Under the pieces are notes generated by a model. The model had not been told where the DNA came from and did no database searches. It saw nothing but the letters and a program-made list of their open reading frames with translations. A stretch of DNA of 64,000 nt from Gammaproteobacteria bacterium (lineage in GTDB: Bacteria > Pseudomonadota > Gammaproteobacteria > HTCC5015): contig JANQRI010000052.1 in the NCBI GenBank assembly GCA_028284675.1, positions 19,684-83,683 of the forward strand, written 5' to 3'. Shown here piece by piece: positions 34,061 through 42,015 of this stretch; the stretch's first letter is position 1, and every line of letters starts with the position of its first letter. The translations under genes and the position numbers were made by a program.

Positions 34061-34124
34061 GATACTTGAACCTATCTCATAATACTGCACGGTCGCGGGG
34101 TATTATGAGATAGGTTCAAGTATC
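34061..34124. repeat. Short palindromic element, copy 1
   Basis: The arms 34061-34085 and 34100-34124 are a perfect 25-bp inverted repeat around a 14-nt loop (TGCACGGTCGCGGG). The core GAACCTATCTCA is shared with the longer element at 40852. It lies in the divergent promoter region between the VanZ-like gene and the flavoprotein gene. It could be a trimmed MITE-like repeat, a terminator-like hairpin, or a regulatory palindrome. Confidence 0.8.
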
Positions 34125-34232
34125 AAACAGACCGGCAGCAAAAGCTTTCCGGGGTCAGTATATTGCCGTGGTTTTGTGCGGCATGATTGTTCCATTCGAC
34201 ACCTTAACCCGATAAAACTGCAAGCAGGCTAT

Positions 34233-35930
34233 ATGAGCACAACAAGCGATGTTAAGACGCATGAGGATGTTCCTCCGTGGGCGGCCGGGACCGAAGGGCG
34301 GCACCATGAATTAAACCCTGAATTAAACGACGCGCAAATTGAAATTATCCGCGGTTATGGTGAGGAGCGCTGTTTCAAAGCCGGTGAGTATTTATGGAAC
34401 ACCGGTCAGCGGGATGCAGGTTTTTTTCTTGTGCTTGACGGTGAGTTGGATATTCTTCGCCATGATGAGCAGGGTGAACACGCTTTTATCACGCATGGAC
34501 GCGGTCATTATGGTGGCGAGATTGTGACGATGCTCGGGCGTGGTGCGCTGGTCGCAGGTCGTGCGCGCACTGATCTTAAAGTGATCGCGGTGCAGACTAC
34601 CTGTCTGCGAAGGTTAATTGCAACTGAACCCGAGTTGGGTGAGGTATTGTTGCTGAGTTTTATTTTGCGTCGTATGCGGATGGTTGCCGAGAAGCTTGGC
34701 AGGATCGTTATTATCGGCGAATCTCAGGACCGGGAAACTTCCAGGGTCAGCAGCTTTTTGTCGCGTAACGGTGTCCCGTTTGAAGTGGTCGGCCCGACAC
34801 AAGATGCGCAGCGTGTAAGCCGGTTACTGGATACTCATCAGGCTGACTTGAGTGACTTGCCGGTCATCATCGGTAATGACGGTATGCTGAAATGCCCGAC
34901 AAACCGTGAGATTGCGGATTATCTCGGTATTTCAGCTGAAATCGATTATGAAGTCATATACGACGTTGTTGTGGTTGGTGCCGGGCCGGGTGGTCTGGCT
35001 GCGGCAGTATATGCGGCTTCAGAAGGTTTGAATGTGGTGGTGATAGAGGGCAGTGCGCCGGGAGGGCAGGCCGGCAGCAGCTCCAGGATTGAGAATTACC
35101 TGGGTTTCCCTACCGGTATCTCCGGTCAGGCTTTGGCCGGGCGCGCGTTTTTGCAGGCGCAAAAATTCGGTGCAAACATTGCGATCGCGCGACAGGTTGA
35201 GTCGTTTGAATGTGGTGATCCGCATGTGTTAACACTGGATGGCGGTGACCGTTTAAAAGCACGTACTGTAGTGCTTGCGACAGGTGCGGTGTATCGTCAA
35301 CCGGCACTGGAAAGACTGGATACCATGGGCGGTGTGCATTATGGTGCGAGTTATTTCGAAGGGCAGTTATGTCACGGCAAAAGCGTCGCGGTAATAGGGG
35401 GCGGAAATTCCGCCGGCCAGGCTGCGGTTTATTTATCGCGCCGTGCCAGCAATGTGTATATTTTAGTGCGTGGTCAGGGTCTGGCGGCAAGTATGTCGGA
35501 CTATCTGGTGCAGCGTATTAATCATATTCCGAATATTCATTTGCGCTGTCATACCGAAGTTGAGTCGATTCTCGGCGAAGAGAACGTCGAGGGGTTGATG
35601 GTTCAGGACAACCGGGATAGCAGCAGTACACAACTGGATGTTTCGTTTTTGTTTGTATTTATAGGTGCAAGGCCGGGAACGGATTTTATCGAAGGTCAGC
35701 TGGCACTGGATGACCGGGGATTTGTGTTGACCGGGGATGCATTGTCTGATGATCAGTTGGAGAAGTCCGGTTGGGATCTTGACCGTCGCCCATATTTGCT
35801 GGAAACCAGTTGTCCGGGTGTTTTTGCGGCTGGTGATGTACGCTCGGGTTCGATCAAGCGTGTTGCATCTGCGGTTGGCGAGGGTTCGGTCTGTGTGCAA
35901 TTTATTCATCAGGTATTAAATCGAGGTTAG
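34233..35930 (+). CDS. Cyclic-nucleotide-binding flavoprotein (thioredoxin-reductase-like, no CxxC)
   Basis: The 565-residue protein has an N-terminal cAMP/cGMP-binding domain (about residues 25-150: GEYLWNTGQR, FFLVLDGELDI, HYGGEIVTML). A short domain follows (about 165-240), then a two-dinucleotide-fold flavoprotein of thioredoxin-reductase type: FAD motif GAGPGG near 249, NAD(P)H motif GGGNSAGQ near 388, and FAAGDVRSGSIKRVASAVGEGS near the end. The redox-active Cys-x-x-Cys of thioredoxin reductase is absent (GASYFEGQLCHG, where it would be CAxCDG). So it is an oxidoreductase with an unknown acceptor, probably tuned by a cyclic nucleotide. The ATG at 34233 is preferred over 34176. It is followed by a small gene after 17 bp. 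Confidence 0.85.
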   Translation: MSTTSDVKTHEDVPPWAAGTEGRHHELNPELNDAQIEIIRGYGEERCFKAGEYLWNTGQRDAGFFLVLDGELDILRHDEQGEHAFITHGRGHYGGEIVTMLGRGALVAGRARTDLKVIAVQTTCLRRLIATEPELGEVLLLSFILRRMRMVAEKLGRIVIIGESQDRETSRVSSFLSRNGVPFEVVGPTQDAQRVSRLLDTHQADLSDLPVIIGNDGMLKCPTNREIADYLGISAEIDYEVIYDVVVVGAGPGGLAAAVYAASEGLNVVVIEGSAPGGQAGSSSRIENYLGFPTGISGQALAGRAFLQAQKFGANIAIARQVESFECGDPHVLTLDGGDRLKARTVVLATGAVYRQPALERLDTMGGVHYGASYFEGQLCHGKSVAVIGGGNSAGQAAVYLSRRASNVYILVRGQGLAASMSDYLVQRINHIPNIHLRCHTEVESILGEENVEGLMVQDNRDSSSTQLDVSFLFVFIGARPGTDFIEGQLALDDRGFVLTGDALSDDQLEKSGWDLDRRPYLLETSCPGVFAAGDVRSGSIKRVASAVGEGSVCVQFIHQVLNRG

Positions 35931-35947
35931 GTTTGCAGGAGTGAGTT

Positions 35948-36400
35948 ATGGCTGATTTTGCAGATACTGAACATAATTTGGCGGAGCTTATTTTTCATGG
36001 TGTCGAAGAGCTCGATCCGGCAGCTTTATGTGATACCGAAGTTCTGGGCGCGGTGCATGCATGGCGGGAGCGTGAAAATATCCATGAACCCGGACCGGAA
36101 ATATTCCAGTTGCCTCTGACCCGGAGCTTTACAATAACGTATCAGGGTAAGGTCGAATATTACTGGCCGGATGAAGAAAGTAATTTTGAAGGTGAAAGCC
36201 TGATAAGGCAGTTTTTATTTCACAATGGTATCTGTAGTCTGGCCGACGATACAGTCAGGCTGTACCGGGTGCAATACAGTTTGCTGGCCATGGACGATAC
36301 AGAATATCTGCTGGTATGCCCATATCGTACCAGTGACGGAAATATTGCCGGCATTGTCGTGATCTGCGTGAACAAGCGATTGAAGCAGCCGACAAAGTAA
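35948..36400 (+). CDS. Small unknown protein downstream of the flavoprotein
   Basis: This 150-residue acidic protein has no signal peptide. It mixes helices and strands (FTITYQGKVEYYWPDEES, then TEYLLVCPYRTS and IAGIVVICVNK). I find no family match. The 17-bp spacing suggests that it is coexpressed with the cyclic-nucleotide-binding flavoprotein and may be its partner. It is convergent with the RND gene, with a weak 7-bp inverted repeat (AGCAACT/AGTTGCT, 36400-36436) between them. Confidence 0.6.
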   Translation: MADFADTEHNLAELIFHGVEELDPAALCDTEVLGAVHAWRERENIHEPGPEIFQLPLTRSFTITYQGKVEYYWPDEESNFEGESLIRQFLFHNGICSLADDTVRLYRVQYSLLAMDDTEYLLVCPYRTSDGNIAGIVVICVNKRLKQPTK

Positions 36401-36436
36401 GCAACTGATACAGGAACTTTGAAAATCAGAGTTGCT

Positions 36437-39400
36437 TCAGGTTTGTGCGCTATCAAAACCGGTTTTTGCCTTTGCGAATAAAGACAGTTTTCGGCATAAA
36501 ACATAAAAAACCGGGGTAAAAAGTAAACCAAAAAATGTTACTCCGAGCATGCCGCTGAATACTGCGACACCCAATGCCTGTCGCATTTCCGCGCCGGCGC
36601 CTTCGGCAATAACCAGTGGCACGACACCCAAAATGAACGCAAAGGATGTCATCAAAATTGGGCGCAGGCGTAACCTGGCCGCAGATACCGCTGCGTCCCA
36701 GCGGCTTTTGCCCACGTCTTCCTGTTGCTTGGCGAATTCCACGATCAGAATTGCGTTTTTGGATGCGAGGCCGATCAATACCACCAGACCGATTTGGGTC
36801 AGAATATTATTATCCATACCGGCCAGTGCAACGCCGGAAATGGCTGACAGCAGGCACATTGGTACAATTAAAATAATCGCCAGTGGCAGCGTCCAACTCT
36901 CATACTGAGCGGCCAGCAGCAAAAATACGAACACCACTGCGAGCACGAATGTAAGTATCGCGGTATTGCCGGTTTGTTTTTGCTGGTATGCGATTTCAGT
37001 CCATTCATAGCCGATACCATCCGGCAGAATTTGTGCAGCCAGTGTTTCCATTTTGTCCAGTGCTTCACCGGTGCTGTAACCGGGCGCCGCATTACCGAGT
37101 AACGCGGCCGATGGGTACAGGTTATAGCGTGGTACCCGGCTGGAACCGGCAATATCTTTGGCAACAGCGACCGAACCTATCGGCACCATTTCGCTATTGT
37201 TGTTACGCACACGGATACGTAATGCGTCATCCGGAGTCAGGCGATACGGGTAGTCTGCCTGGGCGGTCACGCGGAAAGTACGGCCGAGGTAATTAAAATC
37301 ATTTACGAAAGCCGACCCCAGATAAATTTCAAGCGCTTCAAAAATATTGCTGATCGGTACACCAAGACGCTGTGCTTTCTCACGGTCGATGTCCAGATAG
37401 AGTTGTGGGGTGCCGGTTTCGAAAAATGTAAATACGGAGGTGGTTTCCGGTGCTTCATTCGCGGCTCCGGCCAGTGCCCAGGTGGCGCCTTCCAGTGTCT
37501 GTAGTCCCCGTCCGCGCCGGTCCTGTATCATCATTCGGAATCCGCCGGCGTTACCGATACCGCGCACCGGTGGCGGCGGGATAACAATAATAAAAGCTTC
37601 CTCAATGGCGCTCATACGTTGTTGCATTTCCTGCAAAATATTGTGATAGCTCAGGCCTTTATCTTCCCGCTCTTCAAAGTCTTCCAGTACCGGAAATATC
37701 GCAGCCGCGTTTGATGCATTGGTAAAAGTTGCACCGGCAAACCCGGCGAATGCCACTGCGTTCGTTACGCCATCCATATCGATTAACTGCTCAACAGCCT
37801 GTTGCACAACCGCATCGGTGCGTGCCAGTGATGCTCCCGGCGGCAGCTGGATTGAAACGATAAAATAACCCTGGTCCTGTGGTGGAATAAACCCGGTCGG
37901 GACCTGCTTGAACTGGATTGCGGTAAGTGCCATCAGGCCGGCATATACCAGGAGTACGATCGCACCCATGCGCACGATTCTGGCAACAGCCCGGCTGTAT
38001 TTATCTGAAACTTTTTCAAGCAGCGCGTTAAAGTGACAGAAAAGAAATTTCAGCGGTTGTTGCCAGACGGTACCGGGCGTGTTGCAGGGTTCGTTTTCAT
38101 TCGGCTTTAATATAATCGCAGCCAACGCGGGGCTGAGTGTTAAAGATACAAGCACTGAAATCATCGTAGCCACTGCGATGGTAATACCGAATTGCTGATA
38201 AAATTTTCCGGAAATGCCACCGAGGAATGTGGTTGGTAAAAATACCGCCACCAATACCAATCCCATTGCAATCAGTGCACCGCCCACTTCCGTCATGGTT
38301 TTTTTAGCTGCGGTTTTTGGGTCCAGGCCTTTGTCTTTCATTATGCGTTCCATATTCTCGACGACGACAATAGCATCATCGACAACAATACCGATTGCCA
38401 GCACCAGGCCGAAGAGCGACAGGTTGTTCAGAGAAATGTCAAATGCGGCCATAACGGCAAAGGTACCGATCAACGATACCGGGATTGCAAGAATTGGAAT
38501 CAGTGCCGCACGCCAGGTTTGTAAAAATACAATAATAACCAGCGTTACCAGGATAACGGCTTCGATTAAAGTATGTTCTACTGCCTCCACTGACTTTTCG
38601 ACAAACTCGGTGGGGTTATACACTATTTCATATTTCAACCCGCTCGGAAAACTTTGCGACAATTGTTGCATCGTTGAGATAATTTCGGCTGCGGTCGTAA
38701 ATGCGTTGCTGCCGGGGCGCTGGAAAATCGGTAATGCAACCGCAGGTTTATCTCCAAGGTAACCTTTGGTCACATAACTTTGCGCACCTAATTCCACACG
38801 GCCGATATCTTTCAGGCGTACGATTCTGCCGTCATCGCCGGATTTTACGATAATGTTTTCAAATTGTTCCGGGTCGGCCAGACGCCCCTGGGTTTGCACA
38901 CTCACTTCGAATGCATTTTGTTGCGGAACCGGTGGTTGATTAATGATACCGCCGGCGACCTGCACATTTTGTGAACGTAGTGACTGCAGCACTTCGCCGG
39001 CAGTTAAACCAAGAGACTGAATAAGATCAGGGTCCAGCCAGACACGCATGGAATATTCGCTGGCGCCAAACAAAAGGATGTCACCGACGCCGTCGATACG
39101 CGCAAGCTGATCACGGACCTGCAGTACCGCATAATTGCCGATGTAGGTTTGGTCGTAAGTGCTGTCAGGCGAATACATGTTAATAACCATCATCAGGTCC
39201 GGCGAGTTTTTCCGGGTCGTAATACCCAATCGCCGAACTTCCTCGGGCAGGCGTGGTTCAGCGATAGCAACTCGATTTTGTACGAGTACCTGAGCTTCAT
39301 CCAGATCGGTGCCAAGCTCGAAAGTAATGGTTAATGTCATGCGCCCGTCACCGGTCGATTGCGACAGCATATAAATCATGCCTTCGACTCCGTTGATTTC

Positions 39401-39607
39401 CTGCTCGATCGGTGTTGCGACCGTGGCTGCAACGGTTTCTGCGTTGGCGCCCGGATAACTTGCGGTAACCTGAATGGTTGGCGGTGCAACTTGCGGATAT
39501 TGTTCGATGGGCAGGTTAAACAATGACAAGCCGCCGAGAATGACGATAAGAATTGACAGCACCGTTGCAAAAATCGGCCGGTCGATAAAGAAATGGGAAA
39601 AGTTCAT
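36437..39607 (-). CDS. RND efflux pump permease (HAE1 / AcrB-type)
   Basis: The 1056-residue protein is an inner-membrane RND transporter of the hydrophobe/amphiphile family, which exports drugs, detergents and similar compounds using protons. It has the twelve-helix plan with two large periplasmic loops and the paired proton-relay Asp residues (FGLVLAIGIVVDDAIVVVENMERIM). The PN/TPTW-type loops and the GxxGxxxxG pattern at the C-terminal half (AGMDNNILTQIGLVVLIGLASKNAIL) also fit. The length matches AcrB/MexB. It lies 3 bp after the adaptor gene and forms an operon with it. No outer-membrane channel gene is nearby. Confidence 0.95.
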   Translation of the reverse strand: MNFSHFFIDRPIFATVLSILIVILGGLSLFNLPIEQYPQVAPPTIQVTASYPGANAETVAATVATPIEQEINGVEGMIYMLSQSTGDGRMTLTITFELGTDLDEAQVLVQNRVAIAEPRLPEEVRRLGITTRKNSPDLMMVINMYSPDSTYDQTYIGNYAVLQVRDQLARIDGVGDILLFGASEYSMRVWLDPDLIQSLGLTAGEVLQSLRSQNVQVAGGIINQPPVPQQNAFEVSVQTQGRLADPEQFENIIVKSGDDGRIVRLKDIGRVELGAQSYVTKGYLGDKPAVALPIFQRPGSNAFTTAAEIISTMQQLSQSFPSGLKYEIVYNPTEFVEKSVEAVEHTLIEAVILVTLVIIVFLQTWRAALIPILAIPVSLIGTFAVMAAFDISLNNLSLFGLVLAIGIVVDDAIVVVENMERIMKDKGLDPKTAAKKTMTEVGGALIAMGLVLVAVFLPTTFLGGISGKFYQQFGITIAVATMISVLVSLTLSPALAAIILKPNENEPCNTPGTVWQQPLKFLFCHFNALLEKVSDKYSRAVARIVRMGAIVLLVYAGLMALTAIQFKQVPTGFIPPQDQGYFIVSIQLPPGASLARTDAVVQQAVEQLIDMDGVTNAVAFAGFAGATFTNASNAAAIFPVLEDFEEREDKGLSYHNILQEMQQRMSAIEEAFIIVIPPPPVRGIGNAGGFRMMIQDRRGRGLQTLEGATWALAGAANEAPETTSVFTFFETGTPQLYLDIDREKAQRLGVPISNIFEALEIYLGSAFVNDFNYLGRTFRVTAQADYPYRLTPDDALRIRVRNNNSEMVPIGSVAVAKDIAGSSRVPRYNLYPSAALLGNAAPGYSTGEALDKMETLAAQILPDGIGYEWTEIAYQQKQTGNTAILTFVLAVVFVFLLLAAQYESWTLPLAIILIVPMCLLSAISGVALAGMDNNILTQIGLVVLIGLASKNAILIVEFAKQQEDVGKSRWDAAVSAARLRLRPILMTSFAFILGVVPLVIAEGAGAEMRQALGVAVFSGMLGVTFFGLLFTPVFYVLCRKLSLFAKAKTGFDSAQT

Positions 39608-39610
39608 TGC

Positions 39611-40810
39611 TTAACCTGCTTGGTTTTCGGGTGTTGTAGTCACCGGTGTTTCGCTATCTTCTGCCGGAGCCTCCGGTTTTGGTAATGAGGGCAGGCGGTC
39701 TTCGCCTGGCTCCTCAATAGTGCCGGGTTTAGGTGTGACCGGTGTACCTGGCCGCGCGCGTTGCAGGCCGTTAATGATCACCCGGTCGCTTTCAGTCAGC
39801 CCATCACGTATCACCCGTAAGCCACTGTCTCTGACCGGCCCCAGTTTTACAAAACGCATTTCGGCCTGATTCTGTTCATTAACAACCATAACGAATTTAC
39901 GTGACTGGTCGGTACCAATCACCGTGTCCGGTAGCAAAAAAGCTTCATATAAGCCGCTGCCCGAAAGTCTGGCCCGCCCGAACATGCCCGGATAAATCAC
40001 CGAGTCGGCGTTGGTAAAAATTGCGCGGCCCTGAATTGTGCCGGTACCGAGATCAACTTCATTGTCGACAAAATCCATGCGCCCGATGCGGGTGTATGCC
40101 TCTTCATCCTGCAGTTTTACCATAATAGGGTTTTCCTGATTTTGGGATCCCGGGCGTTCACCTGAGCGGTCAAGCCGGATATATTTCAACAGTGCCTGTT
40201 CGCTGGCTTCAAAATAAAAGTGAATTGGGTCCAGTGATACAATGGTTGAGAGTAAAGTGGCGTTTCCAACGTTACCATTGATCAGGTTGCCGACATCAAC
40301 GCGGCTGCGGCTGATGCGCCCGCTTATCGGTGCTTTTATCTCAGTGAATGTCATCTCCAGTGTTGCCTGATCCCAGCCGGCTTTTGCAACCCGGAATTCC
40401 TGTAGCCGGCGTTCGAAATCCTCCTGCGAAATTGCACCGGAGTTTCTCAGGTTTTGGGCGCGTTTAAATTCTTTTTGGGCAAGCTCATACTGTGCCTCTG
40501 CACTGGCCAGTGCAATTTTAAATGGGCGCTGGTCAATCACAAACAGGATATCGTCTTTTTTTACATTGTCCCCGTCATTGAAAAGGATCTCATTCAGATA
40601 ACCGCTGACCCGCGCACGCACTTCGACGCGTTCAACAGCCTGAAAGCGGCCGGTGTATTCATCCCATTCAATGACTTTCTTTTTCAGGGGTGGGGATACG
40701 GTGACCTCCGGTGGTGGCATCTGCGTTTGTGGTTCTCCGCCTCCGCAGGCCGTTATCATAATCATCATGCATGTTATCAGTGCGCTGGATAATATTACTG
40801 ATCGTGTCAT
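39611..40810 (-). CDS. RND efflux periplasmic adaptor (MexA/AcrA-type lipoprotein)
   Basis: The 399-residue protein has a lipoprotein signal with the lipobox ITACGG (Cys22). Then come the barrel-sandwich (lipoyl) halves around a coiled-coil hairpin (about 100-170), and a beta-barrel domain. It links the RND permease to an outer-membrane channel. The C-terminal 40 residues are Pro/Glu-rich and probably disordered, longer than in AcrA. It is the first gene of the pump operon, 42 bp after the palindromic element at 40852-40998, so its promoter may be affected by that element. Confidence 0.93.
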   Translation of the reverse strand: MTRSVILSSALITCMMIMITACGGGEPQTQMPPPEVTVSPPLKKKVIEWDEYTGRFQAVERVEVRARVSGYLNEILFNDGDNVKKDDILFVIDQRPFKIALASAEAQYELAQKEFKRAQNLRNSGAISQEDFERRLQEFRVAKAGWDQATLEMTFTEIKAPISGRISRSRVDVGNLINGNVGNATLLSTIVSLDPIHFYFEASEQALLKYIRLDRSGERPGSQNQENPIMVKLQDEEAYTRIGRMDFVDNEVDLGTGTIQGRAIFTNADSVIYPGMFGRARLSGSGLYEAFLLPDTVIGTDQSRKFVMVVNEQNQAEMRFVKLGPVRDSGLRVIRDGLTESDRVIINGLQRARPGTPVTPKPGTIEEPGEDRLPSLPKPEAPAEDSETPVTTTPENQAG

Positions 40811-40851
40811 TTTTGATCTGCCTGTGTTGATAGAGGTTTGGTACTCTAAAT

Positions 40852-40998
40852 CTTAGAACCTATCTCAAAATTGCTGTGCTTGCTAATACGTCGTTAAAAA
40901 CGCTCTCAAAATGCTCATTTACTATGTGTAAACTGCGCTTTCTCGATCATTTTTGCCTCGTCTTATCAGCGCTCGCTAATTTTGAGATAGGTTCTAAG
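40852..40998. repeat. MITE-like palindromic element, copy 2 (full)
   Basis: The ends 40852-40872 and 40978-40998 form a perfect 21-bp inverted repeat (CTTAGAACCTATCTCAAAATT) around about 105 bp of internal sequence. No transposase gene is present. The 12-mer GAACCTATCTCA is shared with the shorter element at 34061. It lies between the rsmI stop and the adaptor gene's start. The size (147 bp) and inverted ends fit a non-autonomous mobile repeat. No target-site duplication is visible. Confidence 0.8.
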
Positions 40999-41012
40999 TA
41001 AACTTCTGACCA

Positions 41013-41867
41013 CTATGTCGTATCATTTTTTTGTGACAAATTTAGTGCTGCCCGATAGGCTGTATTACGTGTTGCGCCGGTCAGTTTTGCAGCAAGTGTT
41101 GCTGACTCTTTGACCGGCAGTGTTTCTAGTAAAATCTGAAGACATTTTTCAAGTGCGTCGTCGTCTGTTTCTACTCGGGCTGCGCCCTCCAGTAATAAAA
41201 CGAACTCACCGCGTTGCTGCTCTGTCTGAGTTGTAAGGATATTCAGCAACTCCATTGCGCTGCCTTTAATAAATGTTTCATGGCGCTTGGTTAACTCTCG
41301 TGCAATTACCAAGGATCGTTGTTCGTCCATGATGGTTTTGATGTCAGTCAGCGTCTCAAGTATACGATGTGAAGATTCAAATATCACCGTGGTGCAGTCA
41401 TGCTCTGCTATTTTTTTCAGTGTCTGTTGGCGTGCCTGCCTTTTTGCCGGCAGGAAACCTTCAAAAATAAATCGGTGTGTCGGTAAACCCGCGGCAGAAA
41501 GAGCAGCGGTAATTGCGCTGGCGCCGGGTATTGGCGACACAGTAATACCTGCGGTACGTGCTGCATTTATCAATAGATAACCCGGATCGCTTAGCAGCGG
41601 TGTGCCCGCATCTGATATCAGCGCGAGATCTGCACCGCCCGACAGTTTTTTTAACAGTTCAGGTATACGTCCTCGTTCATTATGTTCATGTAATGACATC
41701 AGTGGTTTAGCGATACCGTAATGCTGCATCAGAGTTTTACTCCTGCGTGTGTCTTCGGCCAATATCAGCTCTGCTGCACCCAGCACTTCGAGTGCCCGGG
41801 ATGAAATATCGCCTAAATTGCCTATCGGGGTCGCGACCACATAAAGGATTCCGCCGGTTTCTGACAT
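41013..41867 (-). CDS. rsmI: 16S rRNA (cytidine1402-2'-O)-methyltransferase RsmI
   Basis: RsmI methylates the ribose of C1402 in 16S rRNA. The 284-residue tetrapyrrole-methylase-fold protein shows YVVATPIGNLGD, LILAEDTRRSKTL, LISDAGTPLLSDPG and FEGFLPAKRQAR, the family's signatures. It is divergent from lpoA, the usual gammaproteobacterial arrangement, with 148 bp between the starts. Confidence 0.97.
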   Translation of the reverse strand: MSETGGILYVVATPIGNLGDISSRALEVLGAAELILAEDTRRSKTLMQHYGIAKPLMSLHEHNERGRIPELLKKLSGGADLALISDAGTPLLSDPGYLLINAARTAGITVSPIPGASAITAALSAAGLPTHRFIFEGFLPAKRQARQQTLKKIAEHDCTTVIFESSHRILETLTDIKTIMDEQRSLVIARELTKRHETFIKGSAMELLNILTTQTEQQRGEFVLLLEGAARVETDDDALEKCLQILLETLPVKESATLAAKLTGATRNTAYRAALNLSQKNDTT

Positions 41868-42015
41868 TTTTTTAACCTATTTGGCAGGTTCGTCGCATTA
41901 TACGCTCTATTATCCCTAACGTGGCCACAGTTCGGTGCCCCGGTTATTGACATCATGCGCTATGCACCAAATACTTAACCGCTTTTTAATAACTTGGCCC
42001 CGGTGCTTAAAAATA

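Noticed and set aside
36437..40810. A missing third pump gene (TolC-type)
   Set aside because: RND pairs without a channel gene are common and use a TolC encoded elsewhere, so this is not unusual.
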